A DNA stretch of 64,000 nt, taken from assembly GCF_030815415.1 (NCBI RefSeq), contig NZ_JAUSWW010000001.1, positions 9,052,001 through 9,116,000 on the forward strand, read 5' to 3'. The translations under genes and the position numbers were made by a program. This stretch comes from Streptomyces canus (GTDB lineage: Bacteria; Actinomycetota; Actinomycetes; Streptomycetales; Streptomycetaceae). Under the pieces are notes generated by a model, which saw nothing but the letters and a program-made list of their open reading frames with translations, had not been told where the DNA came from and ran no database searches. Positions 24,936 to 32,280 of the stretch are shown here, one piece after another (the first letter of the stretch is position 1; each line of letters starts with the position of its first letter).

Positions 24936-25259
24936 GTGTTCCTGTCGCCCGTACAACTGAACATGCCCGGCGTGCCCGGCCGGGAGGTCCTCGGGCCCGT
25001 CCCGGTCGAGGTCGGGGACGTCGTACGGCCGGGCAGTCACCGAGCCGTCGACCGGCCGCGGCGTCTCGGCCTGCGGCCCCTGATCGCCACCGGCGACCGC
25101 GGCGCGCCCGCCCACCGCGTCGCGCGGGAGCTGGGCATCGACGAGGTGCACGCCCGCTGTACCCCCGAGGACAAGGCCGCTCTCGTCAAGGACCTTCAGG
25201 AGCGGGGCTGTCGGGTCGTCGTCGAGACCCTCGCGGTGGTGGCCCGGCCGGGTTCGTGA
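24936..25259 (+). pseudogene. remnant of a heavy-metal P-type ATPase gene
   Basis: The readable piece LGLRPLIATGDRGAPAHRVA, RELGIDEVHARCTPEDKAAL, VKDLQERGCRVV matches the phosphorylation-domain segment of copper-type P-ATPases between the DKTGT loop and the GDGxND motif. The GDGxND motif, the DKTGT phosphorylation site and all membrane helices are absent. The upstream EVLGPVPVEVGDVVRPGS recalls the actuator domain and suggests a further internal deletion. It is not functional as an ATPase. Confidence 0.65.
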
Positions 25260-25368
25260 GCGGGCGTAACGCATGCCCGTGGGTGGTAGCCATCCCGTGT
25301 GAGCGAAGCGGGGGCGATTTCCGTACCCCTGTCCGACGACCCGGGCCCGGATGCGAGGATGAGGCGCC

Positions 25369-26034
25369 ATGACTGCAGGGTGGTGTTCTCGCACAGTACG
25401 GGCCGCGGTGTTCGCGGCCGTCTGTGTGCTGCTCGCCGCCCTGGGCCACGCGATGATGTCCGGCAGTGACGTCCCGGTGTGGGCACTGGCGGCCGGAACG
25501 GTCGTGACCGGCGGCGCGGGGTGGTGCCTGGCGGGCCGTGAGCGCGGGCTGCCGTTGATCGTGGCCGTTGTGGTCGCCGCACAGACCGGGCTGCACTCCG
25601 CCTTCTCGCTCGCCCAGTCGGCGACCGGGGGCGCGGGTTCCACGGGGCACGACATGGGGTCGATGGACATGGGCGCCATGCACATGGGCTCGATGCACAT
25701 GCACTCCATGGACCCCATGGATTCGAGGCACATGGATCACACGGGCGACTCCATGACCGGCTCGACATCCCTCGGCATGCTCGCCGCCCACCTGCTGGCC
25801 GCGTCGCTGTGCGGGCTGTGGCTGGCGTACGGCGAGCGGGCCGCGTTCCGCATCCTGCGGGCGGTGGCCGGCTGGCTGGCCGCACCGCTGCGGCTGCTGC
25901 TCGCCGCTCTGCCCCTTCCTCCGGAGCGGCCACGCGTCCGTGCGCACCGGCCTTCCTCGGACCGGGTGCCGCGGCTCCTCCTCGTCCATGCGATCACTTC
26001 TCGGGGTCCGCCCGTGGGGACCGCTGTCGCCTGA
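25369..26034 (+). CDS. Met/His-rich integral membrane protein
   Basis: A 221-residue protein with about four membrane helices (VFAAVCVLLAALGHAMM, PVWALAAGTVVTGGAGWCLA, PLIVAVVVAAQTGLHSAFSL, LGMLAAHLLAASLCGLWLAY). Between helices 3 and 4, residues 94-130 form an outward or loop segment packed with Met and His (HDMGSMDMGAMHMGSMHMHS). Such runs bind copper or silver in other proteins, so a metal-handling role is plausible. It precedes an ECF-type sigma factor gene by 155 bases and follows a P-type ATPase remnant. I know the arrangement from Streptomyces genomes but not a proven function. The C-terminal 45 residues are basic and cytosolic. Confidence 0.78.
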   Translation: MTAGWCSRTVRAAVFAAVCVLLAALGHAMMSGSDVPVWALAAGTVVTGGAGWCLAGRERGLPLIVAVVVAAQTGLHSAFSLAQSATGGAGSTGHDMGSMDMGAMHMGSMHMHSMDPMDSRHMDHTGDSMTGSTSLGMLAAHLLAASLCGLWLAYGERAAFRILRAVAGWLAAPLRLLLAALPLPPERPRVRAHRPSSDRVPRLLLVHAITSRGPPVGTAVA

Positions 26035-26189
26035 CGACAGCCGGTATCCCCGAGGCCGCCCCTCAAGGCGCCTCGGGCCTTGGTCGTACGCCCTCGCAGG
26101 GTGCCGTACGACCGTCTCCCCACGCACCGGACCGCCCGCGCTCCCCATGCGCCCCGGTCCGGATCACGGATGACCGAGAAGGACACCAA

Positions 26190-26804
26190 GTGATCACTTC
26201 TGCCCTGTCGGCCGCGCGCGAGAACCACGACGCGGCGATGTCGATGGACGAGTCGATAACCGCGTGGGCGCTGGCGGCCCGCGGAGGTGACGCGGACGCG
26301 GTCGAGCACTTCGTACGCGCCCTGCACCTCGACGTGACGCGCTATGTCGCCCACCTCTGCGGCGACCCGCAGGCCGCCGACGACCTCGCCCAGGACACGT
26401 TCCTGCGCGCGCTCGGCAGCCTGCACCGGTTCGAGGGCCGCTCATCGGCCCGCGCCTGGCTGCTGTCCATCGCACGCCGCGCGGTGATCGACAGCTACCG
26501 GTACGCCTCCGCCCGGCCCCGCCTGTCCGACGTACCGGACTGGCAGTTGGCCGTCGAGAACGCGCAGCCGCGGGACCTGCCCGGCTTCGACGACGGCATC
26601 GCGCTGCTCGACCTGCTGGAGTCGCTGCCGGACGAACGCCGTGAGGCGTTCATCCTGACCCAGCTGGTGGGCCTGCCTTACGGGGAGGCGGCCGAGGTCA
26701 GCGACTGCCCCGTCGGCACCGTCCGCTCCCGCGTCGCTCGGGCCCGGTCGGCCTTGATGGACCTGCTGGACGAGTCGGAGCGGCTTGCCCTGCAGGCGGC
26801 CTGA
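26190..26804 (+). CDS. ECF-type RNA polymerase sigma factor
   Basis: A 204-residue sigma-70-family factor with only regions 2 and 4. Region 2: VTRYVAHLCGDPQAADDLAQ, DTFLRALGSLHRFEGRSSAR, AWLLSIARRAVIDSYR. Region 4: LLESLPDERREAFILTQLVG, LPYGEAAEVSDCPVGTVRSR, VARARSALMDLL. The start is the GTG at 26190 with AAGGA seven bases upstream; the frame is open earlier but overlaps the membrane gene. No anti-sigma gene with an obvious zinc motif lies beside it; the upstream Met/His-rich membrane protein may take part in its control, which is inference. Confidence 0.9.
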   Translation: MITSALSAARENHDAAMSMDESITAWALAARGGDADAVEHFVRALHLDVTRYVAHLCGDPQAADDLAQDTFLRALGSLHRFEGRSSARAWLLSIARRAVIDSYRYASARPRLSDVPDWQLAVENAQPRDLPGFDDGIALLDLLESLPDERREAFILTQLVGLPYGEAAEVSDCPVGTVRSRVARARSALMDLLDESERLALQAA

Positions 26805-26816
26805 GCGACGGAAGAA

Positions 26817-26854
26817 GGCGCCGGTGCCGAGCGGTGAACCCCGGCACCGGCGCC
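26817..26854 (+). terminator. terminator after the sigma factor gene
   Basis: Perfect 12-bp inverted repeat, GGCGCCGGTGCC (26817-26828) and its complement (26843-26854), 12 bases beyond the stop codon of the sigma gene, with a 14-base loop. Confidence 0.8.
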
Positions 26855-26909
26855 CTGCCCGGGTGACGAAGAACCTGCCCGCTCCGGCCGGGAAGCGGGG
26901 CCCGCTCTC

Positions 26910-26968
26910 AACTCCGGTGAAGTAGTGCGGAGTTCCCGGGAACTCAGGGGCTCGGCCCCCCGACTACT
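26910..26968 (+). promoter_or_regulatory. candidate structured leader of the ABC importer operon
   Basis: Three mutually interacting elements lie 49-107 bases upstream of the substrate-binding-protein start. AACTCCG (26910-26916) pairs with CGGAGTT (26928-26934). The same GAGTT segment is half of a 16-bp palindrome (26930-26945), so the two hairpins exclude each other. AGTAGT in the first loop (26921-26926) can pair with ACTACT (26963-26968) as a pseudoknot. The palindrome could instead be a protein operator. I could not match it to a known riboswitch class, including cobalamin. Confidence 0.4.
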
Positions 26969-27016
26969 GCAACAGAACCCGTCGTGTCACGAGCCCCCCC
27001 GCACCAAGGAGCCCGC

Positions 27017-28057
27017 ATGCCGAAGAAACGGCCCGCCGCGATCGCCCTGGCCGGCGCCCTCTGTCTGGTCACCGCGGCCTGCGGCTCCTCGGCGGACACC
27101 GCGGACGGCGACGGAGGCGAGGCGGTCGCGGGCGCCGCGAACTCCGGCTATCCGGTGACCCTGGAGAACTGCGGAGTCTCCGAGACGTTCACCGAGGAAC
27201 CCGGCCGTGTCGTCGTCATGAACGGCGCCTCGGTCGCCGAGGTCTCCACCCTGCTCGCCCTCGGCGTCGGCGACCGCATCGTCGCCAACCAGCAGACCTA
27301 CGGGATGTCCGAGGTCGCGGGCCGCGCCGACGCCATCGAGAAGCTGCCCACCGGTGACGTCGAGCTCAACGACGCCTACGACATCCCGCGCGAGGCGATG
27401 ATCGGGCTCCGCCCGGACCTGGTGCTGTCGACGACGTCGTACGGCTTCGACGAGAAGAACGGCTTCGCCACCCGCGAGCAGCTGAAACAGGTCGGTGCCC
27501 ACACCTACGTCTCCCCGCAGGGCTGCGACCAGGACACCTCCAAGATGACCATCGCCGACAGCCACAACCTGCTGCGCGACCTGGGCAAGGTCTTCGGCAG
27601 GAGCGCCCGGGCCGAGAAGATCGTCGCCGCCTCCGAGAAGCACATCGACGAGGTCTCCGCCAAGGTCGAGGGCGAGAAGCGGCCCGAGGTCATGGTGCTG
27701 TTCTCCCGCATGGCCATGGGCGGCAACGACTTCAGCTCGGTCGTCGCCAAGGGGATCTGCAACGACATCCTCGCCGAGGCCGGCGGCTCCAACGCTTTCG
27801 AGAACGCCTCCGCGACCTCCTTCGCCGACCTCAGCAAGGAGAAGGTGGCCGCCACCGACGTCGACGCGCTGGTCGTCATCGGCTACAACGACCCGGACCC
27901 GGCGGCCTACGCCGAGAAACTGCTGAAGGAGTTCCCCCAGTGGCCGGCCGCGAAGAACAACAAGTACGTGGCTCTGTCGGACTCGATGTACCTCGGCCCG
28001 AGCAACGACCTGGCGGTGGAGAAGATCGCGAAGGTGCTGCACCCCGACAGGTTCTGA
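27017..28057 (+). CDS. ABC importer substrate-binding lipoprotein (Fe-siderophore/cobalamin/F420-0 type)
   Basis: A 346-residue lipoprotein: signal peptide with lipobox VTAAC at residues 18-22, then an acidic linker and a periplasmic-binding fold of the FecB/BtuF class (RVVVMNGASVAEVSTLLALG, REAMIGLRPDLVLSTTSYGF, LLRDLGKVFGRSARAEKIVA, ILAEAGGSNAFENASATSFA). It should capture its ligand outside the membrane for the permease and ATPase that follow. The ligand is unclear: the family covers ferric siderophores, haem, cobalamin and the proposed F420-0 importer. ATG at 27017 has AAGGAG upstream. An unusual structured leader precedes it. Confidence 0.85.
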   Translation: MPKKRPAAIALAGALCLVTAACGSSADTADGDGGEAVAGAANSGYPVTLENCGVSETFTEEPGRVVVMNGASVAEVSTLLALGVGDRIVANQQTYGMSEVAGRADAIEKLPTGDVELNDAYDIPREAMIGLRPDLVLSTTSYGFDEKNGFATREQLKQVGAHTYVSPQGCDQDTSKMTIADSHNLLRDLGKVFGRSARAEKIVAASEKHIDEVSAKVEGEKRPEVMVLFSRMAMGGNDFSSVVAKGICNDILAEAGGSNAFENASATSFADLSKEKVAATDVDALVVIGYNDPDPAAYAEKLLKEFPQWPAAKNNKYVALSDSMYLGPSNDLAVEKIAKVLHPDRF

Positions 28058-28068
28058 GCCGTCCGCGG

Positions 28069-29088
28069 TTGCCTTTGGGGGTTCTCGGGCTCCTCGTCGT
28101 CCTCGTCGCGGTGATGGTGGTGGCGGTGAGCATCGGCGCGGTGAACATCCCGGTGGGTGAGGTGTGGAGAATCCTCCTGCACCACCTCACCGGCCGCGGA
28201 GCCACCGGCGATCCAGCCCTCGACCAGATCGTGTGGACCTTCCGGGCCCCCCGCGTCGCCCTGGCCGCCCTGGTCGGCGCGGGCCTGGCCGTGGCCGGGG
28301 CGGTGTTGCAGACCCTGGTCTCCAACCCGCTCGCCGACCCGATCGTCCTCGGCTTCTCCTACGGCGCCTCCCTGGGCGCCGTCCTGGTCATCACCCTCGG
28401 CGGTGTCGCGCTCGCCGGACTGGGCGGACCAGGCGTCTCGGGAGCGGCCTTCGTCGGTGCCCTGGCGGCCGGGGCACTGGTCTTCGCGCTGGGGCAGCGG
28501 CGGGGCCGGCTGGCGCCGGCCCGTCTGGTCCTGGCCGGGGTCGCCGTCGGGTACGTCCTGCTGTCGGTCACCAGCTTCGTCCAGCTGATGGCGACCCCGA
28601 CCGAGCTGCGGACGGTCATGTTCTGGATGCTCGGGAGTGTCGCCGGCGCACAGTGGAGCCAACTGCCCACCGTCACCGTGGTGGTCCTCACGAGCACGGT
28701 CCTGCTGACCCTGTTCGGGCGTCGGCTCAACGCCCTGCTGGCCGGCGACGAGTCCGCGACCGCGCTCGGTGTCGACGTCAACCGGCTGCGGGCCGCCCTG
28801 CTGGTGATCAGCGCCCTGCTCACCGGCACCGTCATCGCCGTCGCGGGCGGCGTCGGCTTCGTCGGCCTGATGATCCCGCACCTGGTCCGCATGACCATGG
28901 GTGCCGACCACCGACGCCTGCTGCCCCTGACGGCACTCCTGGGCGCCACTTACCTGGTCCTCGTGGACCTGCTCTCCCGCACCCTCACCCGCCCCAACGA
29001 ACTGCCGCTGGGCATCCTCACCGCCCTGCTCGGCGCCCCCTTCTTCCTGTGGCTCCTGCGCCGCGACAAGGGCCTGGACACCGTATGA
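28069..29088 (+). CDS. FecCD-family ABC importer permease
   Basis: About 339 residues with nine to ten membrane helices. Family motifs: DQIVWTFRAPRVALAALVGA, GLAVAGAVLQTLVSNPLADP, LGFSYGASLGAVLVI, GVGFVGLMIPHLVRM (coupling region to the ATPase) and LPLGILTALLGAPFFLWLL at the end. The start is uncertain: no ATG or GTG lies in frame between the previous stop and the first helix, so a TTG at 28069 (LPLGVLGLLVV) is chosen; an ATG at 27940 would overlap the binding-protein gene by over 100 bases. It overlaps the ATPase gene by four bases (ATGA), implying translational coupling. Confidence 0.88.
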   Translation: MPLGVLGLLVVLVAVMVVAVSIGAVNIPVGEVWRILLHHLTGRGATGDPALDQIVWTFRAPRVALAALVGAGLAVAGAVLQTLVSNPLADPIVLGFSYGASLGAVLVITLGGVALAGLGGPGVSGAAFVGALAAGALVFALGQRRGRLAPARLVLAGVAVGYVLLSVTSFVQLMATPTELRTVMFWMLGSVAGAQWSQLPTVTVVVLTSTVLLTLFGRRLNALLAGDESATALGVDVNRLRAALLVISALLTGTVIAVAGGVGFVGLMIPHLVRMTMGADHRRLLPLTALLGATYLVLVDLLSRTLTRPNELPLGILTALLGAPFFLWLLRRDKGLDTV

Positions 29089-29882
29089 AACTGACCGTGG
29101 ACCAGCTCCACATCACCCTGGACCGCACACCGATCCTCCGCGCCGTGAATCTGGAGGCAGACAAGGGGGACATCGTCGGCCTCGTGGGCCCCAACGGCAG
29201 CGGCAAGTCCACCCTGCTGCGCACCGTCTACCGCTCCCTGCGGCCGGCCGACGGCGTGGTCAGGGTGGGCGGCGACGACGTATGGCAGCTCTCCGCGCGG
29301 ACCGCCGCCCGTCGCACCGCGGCCGTCCTCCAGGGCGCCGGCACCACGACCGGACTGAGCGTCACCGAGATCGTCGCCCTCGGCCGCACGCCCCACCACG
29401 GTCTGATGGGCCGGGACGGCGCCGACGACCGCGAGGCCGTGGCCGAGGCCGTCGCGCGCTGCGGCGTCGGCCCGTTCGCGGACCGCGACTACGCCACCCT
29501 GTCCGGCGGCGAACGCCAACGCGTCCTGCTGGCCCGCGCACTCGCCCAGCGACCCCGGCTCCTGGTCCTGGACGAACTCACCAACCACCTCGACATCCGC
29601 GCCCGCTTCGAGCTCCTGGACCTGATCCGCAGCACCGGCGTCACCACCCTGGCCGTCCTGCACGACCTCGACCTGGCCGCCCGTCTCTGCGACCACCTGG
29701 TCGTCCTCCACGAGGGCGCGGTGGTGGCGGCGGGACCCGTCCTGGACGTCCTGACCCCGGACCTCCTACGGGACGTCTTCGGCGTACGGGGCGGCACGGA
29801 ACGCCACGCGGACGGCGTCGTCCGCATCACCTACGCCGCTCAGCCCCTCGCCCACGAGCAGCACGCCGCACGACACCCGTGA
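29085..29882 (+). CDS. ABC importer ATPase (FecE/BtuD type)
   Basis: A 265-residue cytosolic ATPase powering the FecCD permease. Walker A GPNGSGKSTLL (about 36-46), Q-loop VLQGAGTTT, signature LSGGERQRVLLARALA, Walker B LLVLDELTNHLD and the switch His in TTLAVLHDLDLAARLCDHL. The Walker B/D-loop reads DELTNHLD where nearly all relatives have DEPTNHLD; the catalytic Glu is retained, so activity is expected. The start codon overlaps the permease stop. The C-terminal 60 residues (GVRGGTERHADGVVRIT) resemble the proposed F420-0 transporter ATPases, which is weak evidence for the substrate. The next gene is convergent. Confidence 0.9.
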   Translation: MKLTVDQLHITLDRTPILRAVNLEADKGDIVGLVGPNGSGKSTLLRTVYRSLRPADGVVRVGGDDVWQLSARTAARRTAAVLQGAGTTTGLSVTEIVALGRTPHHGLMGRDGADDREAVAEAVARCGVGPFADRDYATLSGGERQRVLLARALAQRPRLLVLDELTNHLDIRARFELLDLIRSTGVTTLAVLHDLDLAARLCDHLVVLHEGAVVAAGPVLDVLTPDLLRDVFGVRGGTERHADGVVRITYAAQPLAHEQHAARHP

Positions 29883-29905
29883 TCGTCATCCCACTCCCCG
29901 GACGT

Positions 29906-30814
29906 TCAGTTCCCTGAGCCGAGCTCCCGGGCCCGCGCCACGAACGCGTCGTGCAGGTCCTGGACCGCGCGCGGTACCGGGTCCGCGCGGCGGCGCTGGA
30001 GCATCAGCAGGACCCGGGTCGAGTCGTCGGTGAGCGGGCGGTGGGTGAGCGCGCCGCCGCGCACCAGCGGATCGTCCACGACGCTGAAGTCCGGCAGCAC
30101 CGTCACACCGAGCCCCTCCGCGACCATCAGCTTGCCCATCTCGGCGCCGTCGGTGGAGTACGAGAACGAGGGCGCCCTGCCGTCCAGCAGCCGATGCACA
30201 TAGCGGTGCATGACATAGCCCGAGCGCATCGCGATCAGCGGCGTGTCCAGGAGGTCGGTCACCGACAGCGCGGTACGTGAGGCCAGCGGACTGTCCGGGC
30301 GCAGGCACACCACGGGGCGGCCGCGCAGCAGCTCCGTGCTCTCCAGCTCGGCGGGCACGTCGTCGCCCTCCAGATGGTTGACCAGGCCGAGATCGAAACC
30401 GCCCTCGGACAGCGCCCGGTGGATGTCGGTCTGCTGGGCGCCGACCACCTCGACCTGGGTCACCGGATGGCCGGCGCGGAACTCCCGCACCGCCGGGATC
30501 AGCAGCGGCACGGTCGCCGCGTTCACCGTCCCCACCCGCACCATCCGGCTGATGCGGTGCTGCTCACCCGCCGCCGACCGCAGCCGGTCCACCGCGTCCA
30601 GCACATTGATGATGTGCGGCAGCAGCTCCCGGCCCTCCGCGCTCATCGTCGCGCCCGAGCGCTTGCGCTCCAGGAGATCCACGCCCAGCTCACGTTCCAG
30701 ATTCCGCACCGTCTCGCTCAACGCGGGCTGGGAAAGGCGCAGTTCCTCCGCGGCCCGGCGCAGGGAACCGAGCCGGGTCACCGCGGCGATGTATTCGAGC
30801 TGTTCGGTCCGCAT
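29906..30814 (-). CDS. LysR-family regulator of the sulfur cluster
   Basis: A 302-residue LysR protein: winged helix 1-60 (MRTEQLEYIAAVTRLGSLRR, AAEELRLSQPALSETVRNLE, ELGVDLLERKR) and a periplasmic-binding-like effector domain from about 90 (MVRVGTVNAATVPLLIPAVR, SEGGFDLGLVNHL, VAEGLGVTVLPDFSV). ATG at 30814 is preferred over one seven codons upstream because the family starts with this MRTEQLEY sequence. It is divergent from the leader peptide and organosulfur genes across 138 bases, the classic position for their activator. By analogy with CysB/SsuR-type regulators it may sense sulfate or O-acetylserine; that is inference. Confidence 0.85.
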   Translation of the reverse strand: MRTEQLEYIAAVTRLGSLRRAAEELRLSQPALSETVRNLERELGVDLLERKRSGATMSAEGRELLPHIINVLDAVDRLRSAAGEQHRISRMVRVGTVNAATVPLLIPAVREFRAGHPVTQVEVVGAQQTDIHRALSEGGFDLGLVNHLEGDDVPAELESTELLRGRPVVCLRPDSPLASRTALSVTDLLDTPLIAMRSGYVMHRYVHRLLDGRAPSFSYSTDGAEMGKLMVAEGLGVTVLPDFSVVDDPLVRGGALTHRPLTDDSTRVLLMLQRRRADPVPRAVQDLHDAFVARARELGSGN

Positions 30815-30952
30815 GGCAGGAAGAATGCGGCGCATTTCCCGGCGCGTTCAAGGGTTTCCCTGTCACACCTTCGTGAAATTCAATGGTCCGCGATACGAGA
30901 CCGGTCGGGTTTACCTTGACGGCCCGGACCGGCGGCTGTCACGATCGAGAAC

Positions 30953-31036
30953 ATGATGATGCGACTGGACCTCACGCGGCGACGCCATGTCGACCTCGCG
31001 CGCGTCTCCAGTGCCTCCTGTTGCCCCGCGGCCTGA
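30953..31036 (+). CDS. Cys-containing leader peptide of the organosulfur operon
   Basis: A 27-codon reading frame, MMMRLDLTRRRHVDLA followed by RVSSASCCPAA. Three ATG codons run in tandem (30953, 30956, 30959); the last gives the form MRLDLTRRRHVDLARVSSA, which closely matches the short leader peptides known upstream of sulfur-assimilation genes in actinobacteria. Two consecutive Cys codons (TGT TGC, 31019-31024) lie five codons from the stop. Slow decoding of Cys codons under cysteine shortage is the accepted principle of such leaders. A 14-bp stem-loop and the sulfone monooxygenase gene follow. Confidence 0.88.
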   Translation: MMMRLDLTRRRHVDLARVSSASCCPAA

Positions 31037-31071
31037 TCACTCCTCCGAGATCCGCCGCGCTTTTCGCTCTT

Positions 31072-31128
31072 CACGCCTGAATTCAACGCGTCCGCGTTCC
31101 CTTTGACGACCTCCTTGAATTCGGCGTG
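31072..31128 (+). promoter_or_regulatory. attenuator-like stem-loop between leader peptide and sfnG-type gene
   Basis: Arms CACGCC-(T)-GAATTCAA (31072-31086) and TTGAATTC-GGCGTG (31115-31128) pair over 14 bp with one bulged base. The loop contains a second small hairpin, AACGCG-TC-CGCGTT (31085-31098), which competes with the end of the left arm. It begins 36 bases after the leader stop, close enough for a stalled ribosome to affect its folding. It is AT-rich compared with its surroundings. Confidence 0.65.
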
Positions 31129-31158
31129 CTCGAAAACATTCCGCAACTGGAGTTCCGC

Positions 31159-32268
31159 ATGCCCGCAGAGCCCGTGAAATTCGCCTACTGGGTGCCCAAC
31201 GTCAGCGGGGGCCTCGTCACCAGCAAGATCGAGCAGCGCACCGACTGGGGCTACGACTACAACCGCGAACTCGCCGTCCTCGCCGAGAACAACGGCTTCG
31301 ACTACGCGCTCAGCCAGGTCCGCTACATGGCCAGCTACGGCGCCGAGTACCAGCACGAGTCGACCAGCTTCAGCCTCGCCCTCCTCCTCGCCACCCAGCG
31401 TCTGAAGGTCATCGCCGCCGTCCACCCCGGCCTGTGGCACCCCGGCGTGCTGGCCAAGCTCGGTGCCACCGCCGACCACCTGTCCAACGGCCGCTTCGCC
31501 GTGAACGTCGTGTCCGGCTGGTTCAAGGGCGAGTTCACCGCCCTCGGCGAGCCCTGGCTGGAGCACGACGAGCGCTACCGCCGCTCCGAGGAGTTCATCC
31601 GCGCCCTGCGCCAGATCTGGACCGAGGACCACACCGAACTCGCCGGCGACTTCTATCGGCTGCGCGACTTCTCCCTCAAGCCCAAGCCGCTCAACACCCC
31701 CGAGCGCCCGCACCCGGAGATCTTCCAGGGCGGCAACTCCAGCGCCGCACGGCGGATGGCCGGCCGGGTCTCCGACTGGTACTTCTCCAACGGCAAGGAC
31801 TTCGACGGGGTCGTCGAACAGATCGAGGACGTCCGCAAGTCCGCCGCCGAAGCAGGCCGCACCGCACCGAAGTTCGGCCTCAACGGCTTCCTCATCGCCC
31901 GTGACACCGAGGCCGAGGCCCGCGACACCCTCCGGGAGATCGTCGCCAAGGCGGACACCGAGGCCGTCGAGGGCTTCGGCAACGCCGTGAAGCAGGCCGG
32001 CCAGTCCACCGCCGACAGGAAGGGCATGTGGCAGGACTCCTCCTTCGAGGACCTCGTCCAGTACAACGACGGGTTCCGCACCGGGCTCATCGGCACCCCC
32101 GAGCAGATCGCCGAACGGATCGTCGCCTACAAGAAGCTCGGCGTCGACCTGCTCCTCCTCGGCTTCCTCCACTACCACGAGGAGGTCGAGTACTTCGGCA
32201 AGCGCGTCCTGCCGCTGGTGCGCGAACTGGAGGCCCAGCTGCCCGAGTCCGTCCCCGCCCAGGTCTGA
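31159..32268 (+). CDS. sfnG: FMNH2-dependent dimethylsulfone monooxygenase (SfnG type)
   Basis: A 369-residue luciferase-like (LLM) two-component monooxygenase. SfnG oxidises dimethylsulfone to methanesulfinate with FMNH2 and O2. Near-diagnostic sequence: FAYWVPNVSGGLVTSKIEQR, TDWGYDYNRELAVLAENNGF, VHPGLWHPGVLAKLGATADH, RFAVNVVSGWFKGEFTALGE, FQGGNSSAARRMAGRVSDWY and RTGLIGTPEQIAERIVAYKK. The ATG at 31159 with GGAG six bases upstream is preferred over a GTG at 31126, which lies inside the stem-loop. First enzyme gene of the operon; the next starts 12 bases after its stop. FMNH2 would come from the reductase encoded at 33557. Confidence 0.9.
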   Translation: MPAEPVKFAYWVPNVSGGLVTSKIEQRTDWGYDYNRELAVLAENNGFDYALSQVRYMASYGAEYQHESTSFSLALLLATQRLKVIAAVHPGLWHPGVLAKLGATADHLSNGRFAVNVVSGWFKGEFTALGEPWLEHDERYRRSEEFIRALRQIWTEDHTELAGDFYRLRDFSLKPKPLNTPERPHPEIFQGGNSSAARRMAGRVSDWYFSNGKDFDGVVEQIEDVRKSAAEAGRTAPKFGLNGFLIARDTEAEARDTLREIVAKADTEAVEGFGNAVKQAGQSTADRKGMWQDSSFEDLVQYNDGFRTGLIGTPEQIAERIVAYKKLGVDLLLLGFLHYHEEVEYFGKRVLPLVRELEAQLPESVPAQV

Positions 32269-32280
32269 GGAGTCACCGAC

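Noticed and set aside
26860..27016. Cobalamin riboswitch ahead of the ABC importer
   Set aside because: The conserved B12-box and the CGGTGAGAATCCGG-like core are not present; only generic hairpins remain.
31126..31158. GTG at 31126 as the start of the SfnG-type protein
   Set aside because: It lies inside the right arm of the stem-loop and adds 11 residues outside the family alignment; the ATG at 31159 has a GGAG site.
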